From assembly GCA_009779265.1 (NCBI GenBank), contig WREP01000029.1:1-32468 (forward strand): 32,468 nt of DNA, read 5' to 3'. The notes under the pieces are model-generated. The model was not told where the DNA came from, did not search any database, and saw nothing but the letters and a program-made list of their open reading frames with translations. The DNA comes from Betaproteobacteria bacterium. Lineage in GTDB: Bacteria > Pseudomonadota > Gammaproteobacteria > Burkholderiales > Rhodocyclaceae. The translations under genes were made by a program, and so were the position numbers. Shown one piece after another: positions 1 to 7,078 of this stretch (positions within the stretch are counted from its first letter, which is position 1; each line of letters begins with the position of its first letter).

Positions 1-43
1 ACCCAGTCTCCGCCAGACTCAGTTGCTTCATTGCTTTCTTCAT
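1..43 (-). CDS. IS5-family transposase, N-terminal fragment (partial)
   Basis: Fourteen codons are visible, reading MKKAMKQLSLAETG from the ATG at 43 down to the window edge. The 'MKQLSLAETGF' type of opening is common in IS5-family transposases with a DDE catalytic core. The catalytic residues are outside the window. The upstream GC-poor stretch (about 50-80) would hold its promoter. The call rests on the short N-terminus together with the terminal repeat and CTAA flank just upstream. Confidence 0.5.
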   Translation of the reverse strand, partial: MKKAMKQLSLAETG

Positions 44-119
44 GTCGCGTATCGCAATAATGACAATGGCGTTATTTTATCAGATCGGGCTGTGTGGTGG
101 CGGGTTGTGCAGAGGTTCC
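1..119 (-). mobile_element. IS5-family-like insertion sequence, one end only (runs off window)
   Basis: Read on the minus strand, a terminal sequence beginning GGAACCTCTGCACAACCC starts at 119. Immediately outside it is CTAA (TTAG on the plus strand, 120-123), which fits the four-base YTAR target of IS5-group elements. About 75 bases further in, a reading frame opens with residues typical of IS5-family transposases. The other end, the second inverted repeat and most of the transposase lie outside the window, so the element cannot be classed beyond the family. The end is called from sequence pattern and recall of the family, not from a match to a named element. Confidence 0.55.
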
Positions 120-134
120 TTAGTCATTGACCCG

Positions 135-1220
135 CTAGTGTAGTGCTGCATTCTGTTTGGAGCTTAAGCGATTATTTGCACGGATGACCTTTTGCAGGAT
201 GTCGCGAGCGCTTTTGGTCCAGATGAACGGCTTGGGTTGTGTGTTGTGGTGGGCGATATATTCGTCAATGGCGGCAACGAGTTCGGGGACGCTGGTTAAC
301 ACCCCGCGGCGCAGTCGCTCTGTGGTGATGTCACGGAAGAAGCGTTCGACCATGTTCAGCCAGGAGGCCGAGGTGGGTGTGAAATGCATGACGAAGCGCG
401 GGTGCTGGGTCAGCCATTCTTGCACGGCGGGATGTTTGTGCGTGGCGTAGTTGTCGGCGATCAGGTGCAGCGTTTTGTCCTTGGGCGTTTCGCGGTCGAC
501 TTTCTTCAGAAACTTCAGCCACTCGGCGTAGGTGTGCCGTTGCTGGCATTGGCCGATGACTTGACCATCGAGCACGTTGAGCGCGGCAAACAGCGTTGTC
601 GTGCCGTTGCGCTTGTAGTCATGGGTCATGGTGGCTGATCGTCCCTTTTTCAGGGGTAATCCGGGTTGCGTGCGATCAAGCGCCTGAACCTGGCTTTTCT
701 CGTCGCAACACAGCACCAGCGCGTGTTCGGGCGGCGCCATGTAGAGGCCAACGATGTCTTCGAGTTTCTCGACGAACTTCGGATCGCGCGAAACCTTGAA
801 ACCCCGCACGACATGCGGCTTGAGTCCCGCCGCCTGCCAATGCCGCGCGATGGTGGTTGCGTGGACTCCCAGTTTCGCCGCCATCTTGCGCGTACTCCAG
901 TGGGTCGCCGCTTCGGGTTGGGTCTGGGTGGTCAGTTCCACCAGTTGCGCACGATCCACCTTCCTCGGCGGTGCGCCTCGCGGCAAATCGCGCTCAATTC
1001 CGCCAAACCGCATCTGCGCATAGCGCCCACGCCAGCGAGCTACTTGAATCCGCCCGATACCCAATTGCTCCGCAATCTGTTGATTCAGCATCCCCTCGGC
1101 TGCCAGTAGCACGATGCGGGCGCGTTGCAACAACCTGACGCTTGTCAGCCTCGAGGCCGCCAACTTGGTCAATGCCTCTCGCTCGTCATCGGTCAATACA
1201 ATCTCCGACGCAACTCGCAT
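135..1220 (-). CDS. IS630-family transposase
   Basis: This DDE transposase should cut and rejoin the ends of the surrounding element at TA targets. The start chosen is the ATG at 1220 (MRVASEIVL), which has GGAGAG about six bases upstream. An in-frame extension to 1268 lacks such a site. The product is 361 aa, usual for IS630. An N-terminal helix-turn-helix region (MLNQQIAEQLGIGRIQVARW) recognises the ends. The catalytic core shows Asp in LCCDEKS, Asp in LIADNYATHKH and Glu in SASWLNMVERFF, with 35 residues between the last two, so all catalytic residues are present. The stop codon TAG is made from the target TA plus the next flanking base, so the reading frame ends exactly at the junction. 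No frameshift is seen. Confidence 0.92.
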   Translation of the reverse strand: MRVASEIVLTDDEREALTKLAASRLTSVRLLQRARIVLLAAEGMLNQQIAEQLGIGRIQVARWRGRYAQMRFGGIERDLPRGAPPRKVDRAQLVELTTQTQPEAATHWSTRKMAAKLGVHATTIARHWQAAGLKPHVVRGFKVSRDPKFVEKLEDIVGLYMAPPEHALVLCCDEKSQVQALDRTQPGLPLKKGRSATMTHDYKRNGTTTLFAALNVLDGQVIGQCQQRHTYAEWLKFLKKVDRETPKDKTLHLIADNYATHKHPAVQEWLTQHPRFVMHFTPTSASWLNMVERFFRDITTERLRRGVLTSVPELVAAIDEYIAHHNTQPKPFIWTKSARDILQKVIRANNRLSSKQNAALH

Positions 1221-1300
1221 TCGACTCTCCACTTGGCATGCACAACGCATTGTAGCAGCAAGCGCCAATTAAGTCGTTTTAAGAATGCAGCACTACACTA
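136..1300 (-). mobile_element. Complete IS630-family insertion sequence
   Basis: A 19-bp perfect inverted repeat (TAGTGTAGTGCTGCATTCT at 136-154 and its reverse complement at 1282-1300) bounds the element. The match extends to 22 bp (133-154 and 1282-1303) because the flanks are themselves CG..CG. Both junctions read CTAG (135-138 and 1298-1301), which fits the TA duplication inside a CTAG target known for IS630-type elements. The unoccupied site would have been CGCTAGCG. One intact transposase gene fills the element on the minus strand. Intact repeats, target duplication and gene suggest a recent, possibly still mobile insertion. Confidence 0.88.
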
Positions 1301-1470
1301 GCGCCGAAGCGAATGGGCCATTCCCGAAATTCGGGATGCATGTCGCCAGTTGGCCGGCCAAGGCGGGGGCGACCAGCCAGAATCTTCACCCCGTCGTGGA
1401 TTGCCCGCACGCGCGGCTGGCGGCGCCGGCATGAGGGGCCAAGCAATAGCCGGCGGCAATGGCTATTCCA
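1301..1470 (-). pseudogene. RelE/ParE-family toxin remnant, frameshifted and cut by IS630
   Basis: On the minus strand from 1410 to 1302 the frame reads VRAIHDGVKILAG, then RPRLGRPTGDMHPEFREW, then PIRFGAS. This matches the usual C-terminal half of RelE/ParE toxins (GRP..DM.PEFREW...FG.SGY). Just upstream, in another frame, CLAPHAGAASRA (about 1450-1413) looks like the preceding helix, so a one-base loss near 1411 would explain the shift. The IS630 element entered at the CTAG in the Ala-Ser codons of 'FGAS'. The frame then runs into the element and stops after VVLHS. The other side of the insertion (124-135) carries only four more codons before the IS5-type end. No antitoxin gene is recognisable. 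The family call is from memory of the motif. Confidence 0.55.
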
Positions 1471-1519
1471 GGCTCGCCGATCAAGGCGCGCTTTCAGGGC
1501 AATCCCCTACAATGGCCGC

Positions 1520-2671
1520 ATGAGCACGATTCCCCGTATCGAATGGCAGGAAACCGGCCGTTCCCTATCCGCCCGCTGGCGCTCCGAGGCTGGCTTGCCG
1601 CCGCCGCTTGGCGTTGAGATTGGCGGCGACCGGCTGGGCGCGGAGGCGCTTTGGGCGATGCTGCTGGCTGGCCGCTATGTGTTGTGGCGCGGCGATTGGG
1701 TGCATGGCCGGCATTTGCTGCAAGCCTTGACGCGCCGCGCCGACCGGTATTTTTCGGCGACTGGCGGCCAGCCCGAATGCCTGCCAAACGAAGCCTTTGC
1801 CCGCCATCGCCAGCGCCAAGGCGAACGGGCGGCCTTGCTTGGGCGCTTGCTGGTGCCGGTCAATGGCGATTACAAGTTGCCGTTGCGCCGCGCCCAGGAT
1901 GTTCGCGCGGCTTGCCGCGCGGCGTGGGGCGAGCCAGATGGCGAGGCGGCGGTGGTTTCCCTGCGCGAATTGCTGGCCGTGGTCAGCGCCCACGAGTGGC
2001 GCAAGAAGGGGGTACCGGTGCCGGCTTTGTCGGGGCGCATTCATCCGCATTACGGGGTGTTTTCGCCGCTGCGCGGCGAGTATGTCGATCTGGTGGCAGA
2101 GGCGCCGCTACCGGCGGATTGCACCCTGGCTTTCGACATCGGTGCCGGTTCCGGCGTGCTGGCGGCGCTGCTGGCGCGGCGCGGCGTTGCCCGCGTCGTC
2201 GCCACCGATTGCGACGCGCGGGCGCTGGCCTGCGCCCGCGAGAATATCGAACGGCTGGGGCTGGCCGCGCAGGTCGAGGTGTTGGAAGCTGATCTGTTTC
2301 CGCCCGGCCAGGCGCCGCTGGTGCTGTGCAATCCGCCCTGGCTGCCGGCGACGCCGAGTGCGCCCATCGAATATGCCGTGTACGACCCCGATTCGCGCAT
2401 GTTGCGCGGCTTTTTAGCCAGCCTGGCGGCGCATCTGACGCCGGGCGGCGAGGGCTGGCTGATTCTTTCCGACCTCGCCGAACATCTCGGTCTGCGTAGC
2501 CGCCAGCAATTGCTCGACTGGATCGCCGCCGCCGGTCTGGTGGTGCGCGAGCGCATCGACACCACGCCGCGCCACGGCAAGGCCAGCGACCGCAACGATC
2601 CGCTGCACGCCGCGCGGGCCGCCGAGGTGACTTCGCTGTGGCGGCTGGAGGTGGCGCAGAGGCTTCCTTAG
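1520..2671 (+). CDS. Class I SAM-dependent methyltransferase, HemK/PrmC-like
   Basis: The protein (383 aa from the ATG at 1520) has a Rossmann methyltransferase domain in its second half. Motif I is FDIGAGSGVLAALLARRG, the acidic ribose-binding position lies in VVATDCDARAL, and the catalytic-type motif NPPWLP is typical of enzymes that methylate amide nitrogens of glutamine or exocyclic amines of bases. The first ~170 residues are a family-specific region without a known fold to me. The real substrate cannot be told; ribosomal or release-factor glutamine and nucleic acid are the main options. The frame is open for 69 codons further upstream, but that stretch covers the broken toxin gene on the other strand and has no start signal. 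The stop codon lies inside a palindromic repeat copy (2667-2694). Confidence 0.8.
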   Translation: MSTIPRIEWQETGRSLSARWRSEAGLPPPLGVEIGGDRLGAEALWAMLLAGRYVLWRGDWVHGRHLLQALTRRADRYFSATGGQPECLPNEAFARHRQRQGERAALLGRLLVPVNGDYKLPLRRAQDVRAACRAAWGEPDGEAAVVSLRELLAVVSAHEWRKKGVPVPALSGRIHPHYGVFSPLRGEYVDLVAEAPLPADCTLAFDIGAGSGVLAALLARRGVARVVATDCDARALACARENIERLGLAAQVEVLEADLFPPGQAPLVLCNPPWLPATPSAPIEYAVYDPDSRMLRGFLASLAAHLTPGGEGWLILSDLAEHLGLRSRQQLLDWIAAAGLVVRERIDTTPRHGKASDRNDPLHAARAAEVTSLWRLEVAQRLP

Positions 2672-2694
2672 GGCGAATGATTATTCACCCCTAC
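2667..2694. repeat. Dispersed palindromic repeat, degenerate copy
   Basis: This copy agrees with the perfect 28-bp palindrome at 14859-14886 at 23 of 28 positions, sharing GGGCGAAT, ATTATTC and CCCCTAC. It is an imperfect hairpin placed right at the end of the methyltransferase gene, and the TAG stop of that gene (2669-2671) is part of it. It may act as a transcription stop for the gene, although no T-run follows directly. Confidence 0.7.
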
Positions 2695-2772
2695 CCGAAG
2701 GCAGACGGGGAATTACCTTTTTTTACAAAGCAGAAATAGCCCACAAACGATTGTCGGCTCTAATTCCAAGGC

Positions 2773-4143
2773 ATGACAAATAGCCAATGGGCATCTGAAA
2801 TGAAGAGGATTACCTGGGTTTTCTGGATTTTTCTGCTCGCCCTGAGCGGCCTGTGGCTGTTGGCCGATACCCTGTGGCCGGCGCAGCCGGGCTATTTCCC
2901 CCTGCGCACGGTATGGGTGCAATACAGCGGCGTGCTCGTCATGGGCGTGATGTCGCTGGCCATGCTGCTGGCGGCCCGCCCGGGATGGCTGGAACCGCAC
3001 CTGAAGGGGCTGGACAAGATGTATCGCCTGCACAAATGGCTGGGCATCTCCGCTCTGGTCATCGGCATCGTTCATTGGTGGTGGGCCAAGGGCACCAAAT
3101 GGGCTGTCGGCTGGGGCTGGCTGGTACGCCCGGAACGCAAGTCTGGCGGTTCCGGCGTGGACCTCGGCCTGATTGAGGGAACGCTGCGCCAATGGCGCGG
3201 ACTGGCTGAAGGCATGGGCGAATGGGCCTTCTACCTGGCGCTGATATTGCTCGTGCTGGCCCTCATCAAACGCTTCCCCTACCGCCCCTTCGTCAAAACG
3301 CACAAACTACTGGCCGTGGTTTATCTGGTGCAGGTATTTCACACCATCGTGCTGACCCAGTTCGCCTACTGGTCGCAACCCGTGGGCTGGGCGCTGGCGG
3401 CGCTGACACTGGCCGGCACGGTAGCGGCGATGCTGGTGCTGTTCAACCGCGTCGGCGCACGGCGCGTCGCGCACGGCAGCATCGAGACGCTGCAAGCCTG
3501 GCCGGCGCTGAACGCGCTGACCACCACCGTCAAGCTCGACGGGCACTGGGCCGATCACCAGCCGGGGCAGTTCGCCTTCGTCACCACCGATCCGCAAGAG
3601 GGCGCGCACCCCTACACCATCGCCTCGGCGTGGGATGCGCAGGCGCAGCGTCTCAGCTTCATCACCAAGGCGCTCGGCGACTACACGCGCACCCTGCCCG
3701 AGCGCCTGCGCATCGGCGACCGCGTGAAAATCGAGGGGCCATATGGCTGCTTCACTTTCGCCGACGAGCAGCCGCGCCAGATCTGGATCGGCGCCGGCAT
3801 CGGTATCACCCCCTTCATTGCCCGCATGAAACATCTGGCGCGGGACAAAAATCGTGGCGCTCAGTCCATCGACTTGTTCCACGCGACAGCCGATCACGAC
3901 CCCGCCTTCCTCGCCAGCCTGCGCGCCGACGCCGAGGCTGCCGGCGTCCGCCTGCACCTCTTCATCGACAGCCAGGACGGCCTTTTGAGCGGCGAACGCC
4001 TGCGCGCCTTGGTTCCCGAATGGCAGCAGGCCAGCCTCTGGTTCTGCGGCCCCAGCGCCTTCGCCCAGGCGCTACGCGCCGACCTGACGGCGCACGGCCT
4101 GTCCGCCGGGGCGTTTCATCAGGAGTTGTTCGAGATGCGCTGA
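2773..4143 (+). CDS. Ferric-reductase-like transmembrane flavocytochrome (FAD/NAD(P)H oxidoreductase)
   Basis: The 456-aa protein joins a six-helix membrane domain to a cytoplasmic ferredoxin-reductase-type domain, so it should pass electrons from NAD(P)H through FAD and two b-type haems across the inner membrane. Predicted helices lie near residues 10-30, 48-66, 88-106, 153-168, 176-196 and 205-227. Candidate haem-ligand histidines sit in the pairs LHKWLG/IVHWWW and HKLLAV/VFHTIV. The FAD site is HPYTIAS (about 279), followed by GPYGCFTF (321), the nucleotide-binding GAGIGITPF (340) and the C-terminal FCGPSAF...ELFEMR. The start at 2773 has AAGG close by; MKRITW at 2800 is an alternative. 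The acceptor (ferric iron, oxygen or a periplasmic partner) cannot be read from the sequence. A strong hairpin follows the gene. Confidence 0.85.
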   Translation: MTNSQWASEMKRITWVFWIFLLALSGLWLLADTLWPAQPGYFPLRTVWVQYSGVLVMGVMSLAMLLAARPGWLEPHLKGLDKMYRLHKWLGISALVIGIVHWWWAKGTKWAVGWGWLVRPERKSGGSGVDLGLIEGTLRQWRGLAEGMGEWAFYLALILLVLALIKRFPYRPFVKTHKLLAVVYLVQVFHTIVLTQFAYWSQPVGWALAALTLAGTVAAMLVLFNRVGARRVAHGSIETLQAWPALNALTTTVKLDGHWADHQPGQFAFVTTDPQEGAHPYTIASAWDAQAQRLSFITKALGDYTRTLPERLRIGDRVKIEGPYGCFTFADEQPRQIWIGAGIGITPFIARMKHLARDKNRGAQSIDLFHATADHDPAFLASLRADAEAAGVRLHLFIDSQDGLLSGERLRALVPEWQQASLWFCGPSAFAQALRADLTAHGLSAGAFHQELFEMR

Positions 4144-4167
4144 AATCCTCGACAGTCAACCCGGAAG

Positions 4168-4208
4168 CGGCTGGATCGGCAGTGTGTTCGTCACACTGCC
4201 GCCAGCCG
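4168..4208. terminator. Strong hairpin between convergent reading frames
   Basis: CGGCTGG (4168-4174) pairs with CCAGCCG (4202-4208), and GGCAGTGTG (4178-4186) with CACACTGCC (4192-4200) around a five-base TTCGT loop, with a small internal bulge. It lies 25 bases after the reductase stop and just beyond the end of the mutase remnant on the other strand, so it could end transcription in both directions. Only a short T-run (TTT) follows on the plus strand. Confidence 0.6.
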
Positions 4209-4222
4209 TTTCGCGTTACCGC

Positions 4223-4345
4223 TTACATGCTGCGCCGATACTGCCCGCCGACTTCGTAGAGCGCCGTGCTGATCTGACCGAGGGAGCAGTATTTGACCGC
4301 CTCGATCAGCACCGCGAAGACGTTGCCGCCGAGCAGCGAGGTGGC
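4223..4345 (-). pseudogene. C-terminal remnant of a methylmalonyl-CoA mutase / IcmF-type gene
   Basis: On the minus strand the last ~36 codons read LLGGNVFAVLIEAVK, YCSLGQISTALYEV, GGQYRRSM and then TAA at 4223. This closely follows the extreme C-terminus of fused isobutyryl-CoA mutase (IcmF) and related acyl-CoA mutases (GGN.F..L..AV..CSLGQI..AL..VGGQYRRNM). Upstream the frame stays open to 4441, but the sequence no longer resembles the family, and a ~1000-residue enzyme cannot fit. The gene has therefore been deleted except for its tail. The former stop and the convergent terminator survive. Family call from recalled motif. Confidence 0.65.
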
Positions 4346-4567
4346 AGTAAGGAAACGGGCCTTGTTCTTTGGCTTGCACGGGGACAATTTCTTGGCCACG
4401 GACAAACCTGTCATGGCGCCGGCCTCAACGGAATAAAACACTTATGCTAGGCTGCGTTGCGCTCTCCGGCTATGCCGATACATCGGCTTTTTGCCGCGCC
4501 CTTGTCGAATGCGCCGGCATGGCCCGCATACTTGTCATCAATGACTGAAGAAAAAAGCAACCGCGAA

Positions 4568-5131
4568 ATGAATCCGTCCCGAACGATCCGCAAGCTGCTC
4601 GCCGCGCTGGCCCTGCTGCTCGCCGGCAATGTCTGGAGCGCCGGCCTGCTGGAACAGGAAATCCAGTTTTCCGAAGCCGACATTCAGGCCCAGATAGACA
4701 AGAACGGTAAAGTGCGCAAAAGCTACGGCAAGGGCAGCATCGTCATCGCCCTCGACGCGCCGCCGCGCATCCGCCTCGGCGAACCGGAAGGGCAAGCGAC
4801 CATCACCGCCCGCCTCGACATCGCCCTGCTCGACCAACCCGCCGTGCCGGTGGATGTAGTCAGCACCGCCGGCCTGCGCTACGACGAGCCGGGCAAAGCG
4901 TTCTACCTCGACCAGCCGACGATTCGCTCGGTGCACTCGGCGGCGCTGCCGCCAGAAGCCGAACCCCTGGCGCGGCAGGCCATCGGCCGCTTGCTCACCC
5001 GCTACTTCCGCGACAAGCCGATCTACGTGCTGCGTGAGGACGGCTCCATGCAGGAACGGACCGCCCGCTGGCTGCTGCGCTCCATCCGCATCGAAGCGGG
5101 GCGCGTCGTGGCGGTGCTGTCGCCGCTGTAA
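4568..5131 (+). CDS. DUF1439-type exported protein
   Basis: The 187-aa product starts MNPSRTIRKLLAALALLLAG, an ordinary signal peptide with likely cleavage after NVWSA. An in-frame ATG at 4541 would add nine residues ahead of it (MTEEKSNRE); neither start has a convincing ribosome site, so the signal-peptide position decides. The mature part begins with FSEADIQAQIDK and ends in an IRIEAGRVVAVLSPL strand, as in DUF1439 lipoprotein-like periplasmic proteins (E. coli YceB relatives), which form a lipid-binding-type beta fold. It lacks a lipobox cysteine here, so it is probably soluble in the periplasm. Function unknown. It stands alone, between the mutase remnant and a repeat-rich gap. Confidence 0.7.
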   Translation: MNPSRTIRKLLAALALLLAGNVWSAGLLEQEIQFSEADIQAQIDKNGKVRKSYGKGSIVIALDAPPRIRLGEPEGQATITARLDIALLDQPAVPVDVVSTAGLRYDEPGKAFYLDQPTIRSVHSAALPPEAEPLARQAIGRLLTRYFRDKPIYVLREDGSMQERTARWLLRSIRIEAGRVVAVLSPL

Positions 5132-5168
5132 GCGCTTACTTGGCTGATTTGAAATGAGATTTACGATA

Positions 5169-5285
5169 CCCCTCCCCGACCCTCCCCTTCGGGCTTTGCC
5201 TGAAAGGGAGGGAGCCGCAACCTGCGCGCACCGCAGGTTTTCTCCCTCACTTGCGCCGTAGGCGCAGGGGAGGGGCGGGGAGGAG
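5169..5285. repeat. GC-rich intergenic repeat with nested hairpins
   Basis: An outer imperfect inverted repeat pairs CTCCCCGACCCTCCCC (from 5172) with GGGGAGGGGCGGGGAG (to 5282). Inside it are two perfect small hairpins: CCTGCG/CGCAGG at 5221-5237 and TGCGCC/GGCGCA around 5252-5265. The block fills most of the gap between the DUF1439 gene and the end of gpmI, so RNA from either strand would fold strongly. It resembles the multi-hairpin intergenic repeats common in beta- and gammaproteobacteria; only one copy is in this window. Confidence 0.6.
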
Positions 5286-5344
5286 TGTTTTCGGCGCGAC
5301 TTGCGGCCACGAAGCGATTACTGCGCTACCAATCCTACAAATTC

Positions 5345-6979
5345 TCAGCGTATTTCCAGCAAGCTTTCATCCCAAGCAGCGTGTTTCTCCAAGCCAAGCA
5401 GATTGGCTGTGGTCGCCGCCAGGTTGGATAGGCCGGCCCCCGGCACTTGCTTCAGGCCGAGCCTGCCGCCGCTGACCTTGTCGTAGAGGATTAGCGGCAC
5501 CGGGTTCAGGGTGTGCGCTGTTTTGGCCTTGCAGGAGCCGTCCGGGTTGCGCTGCGGCGTCCCGGTTTTCTTGTCCAGCTCGTACATTTCGTCGGCATTG
5601 CCATGGTCGGCGGTGATGAGGGCGACGCCGCCGGCCGCATCGACAGCCCGCAACAGGCGGGCCAGCGCCAGATCGACGGCCTCGATGGCCATGGTCGCGG
5701 CGCGGAAGTGGCCGGTATGGCCGACCATGTCGCCATTGGCGAAATTGCAACGGAGGGTGCGGTACTGGCCGGATTGCAGGGCGGCGATCATGGCGTCGGC
5801 GATTTCGGCGGCCTTCATCCACGGCCGCTGCTCGAAGGGCACGACATCGCTTGGCACTTCCTGCCAGGTTTCGCCCGCGAACTTGCCGGAGCGGTTGCCG
5901 TTCCAGAAATAGGTCACATGGCCGAATTTCTGCGTCTCGGAGCAGGCGAACTGGCGGATGCCGGAACGGCTGAACCACTCGCCCATGGTGTTAGCGATGG
6001 CCGGCGGCGCGACCAGGAAGCGGGCCGGCAGCTTGAGGTCGCCGTCGTATTGCAGCATGCCGGCGTAAGTGACTTTGGGCGCGCGCACCCGGTCGAAGGG
6101 CGCGAAATCCGCTTCTTCGAAGGCGCGGCTGATCTCGATGGCGCGGTCGCCACGGAAATTGAAAAAGACCACGGCATCGCCATCGGCAATGGCACCGATC
6201 GGCTGGCCGCCTTCGGCGATGACAAAGGCCGGCAAATCCTGGTCGATGGTGCCGGGGTTTTGTTGGCGCAGCCCCTCGACCGCCGCCGTGGCATTGGCGA
6301 ATTGCGGCCCCTCGCCCAGCACATGGGTATGCCAGCCCTGCTCGACCATGCTCCAGTTGGCCTCGTAGCGATCCATGGTGATGCGCTGGCGGCCGCCGCC
6401 GGAGGCAATGCGGGCATCGAAGCCGGCATCCGCCACGTCGGCGAGAAAAGCCTCGAACGGCGTCACGTAGTCGAGGGCGCTGGTTTCCGGCACATCGCGG
6501 CCATCGAGCAGAATGTGAATGCGCACCCTCGCCACGCCCTCGGCCTTGGCCTGGACGATCATCGCCTTGAGGTGGTCGATGTGGCTATGCACATTGCCGT
6601 CGGAAAAGAGGCCGATGAAGTGCAGCGCACCGCTCTTGCCGGCGGCGGCGATCTCCTGCCAGGCCGCTCCCTGCCAGATGCTGCCGTCGGCAATGGCGTC
6701 GGCCACCAGCGCCGCCCCCTGGGCATAAACCTGACCAGCGCCGATGGCGTTGTGGCCGACCTCGGAATTGCCCATGTCCTCGTCCGACGGCATGCCGACG
6801 GCGGTGCCGTGGGCGCGCAGGGAAATGTTCGGACAGTTGGCGAAAAGGCTATCGAGCGTCGGCTTGACGGCGGCGGCGATGGCGCTGCCGACATCCGATT
6901 TGGGCAAACCGTAACCGTCCATGATGACGGTGACGACCGGGCCGGCGATACCGGCGAAGGAGGAGAGTTTCTCTAGCAT
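5345..6979 (-). CDS. gpmI: 2,3-bisphosphoglycerate-independent phosphoglycerate mutase
   Basis: This enzyme interconverts 3- and 2-phosphoglycerate in glycolysis and gluconeogenesis through a phosphoserine intermediate and two metal ions. The start is the ATG at 6979 (MLEKLSS), with GGAA a few bases upstream, giving 544 aa. Visible features are the metal-binding Asp21 in MDGYG, the catalytic Ser72 in MGNSEVGHN, FNFRGDR, CNFANGDMVGHTGH and ITADHGNADEMYE, so all catalytic motifs are present. GGGRQRITMDRYEANW, FGHVTYFWNGNRSG and AGMLQYDG look like the plant and kinetoplastid form of the enzyme more than the E. coli/Bacillus form. It lies alone after the metal-uptake cluster on the same strand, 99 bases past the permease stop. 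A hairpin (GCCCGGC/GCCGGGC) sits in its 5' leader. Confidence 0.95.
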   Translation of the reverse strand: MLEKLSSFAGIAGPVVTVIMDGYGLPKSDVGSAIAAAVKPTLDSLFANCPNISLRAHGTAVGMPSDEDMGNSEVGHNAIGAGQVYAQGAALVADAIADGSIWQGAAWQEIAAAGKSGALHFIGLFSDGNVHSHIDHLKAMIVQAKAEGVARVRIHILLDGRDVPETSALDYVTPFEAFLADVADAGFDARIASGGGRQRITMDRYEANWSMVEQGWHTHVLGEGPQFANATAAVEGLRQQNPGTIDQDLPAFVIAEGGQPIGAIADGDAVVFFNFRGDRAIEISRAFEEADFAPFDRVRAPKVTYAGMLQYDGDLKLPARFLVAPPAIANTMGEWFSRSGIRQFACSETQKFGHVTYFWNGNRSGKFAGETWQEVPSDVVPFEQRPWMKAAEIADAMIAALQSGQYRTLRCNFANGDMVGHTGHFRAATMAIEAVDLALARLLRAVDAAGGVALITADHGNADEMYELDKKTGTPQRNPDGSCKAKTAHTLNPVPLILYDKVSGGRLGLKQVPGAGLSNLAATTANLLGLEKHAAWDESLLEIR

Positions 6980-7078
6980 GGCGAATTCCGGCGGGGTTTG
7001 GACGGCAGCCCGGCGTGCGCCGGGCCGATGCATCATTCTACTCTCGCGGCGCCGCCCCGATGCGATCGGGCGCGGCGC

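Noticed and set aside
1313-1519. A 69-codon N-terminal extension of the methyltransferase
   Set aside because: It is Arg-rich, has no start signal, and covers the toxin remnant on the opposite strand; the ATG at 1520 gives a natural protein.
2672-2772. Fur box or good promoter ahead of the ferric-reductase-like gene
   Set aside because: A TTTACA is present, but no matching -10 lies at proper distance, and no GATAAT-repeat Fur pattern is visible.
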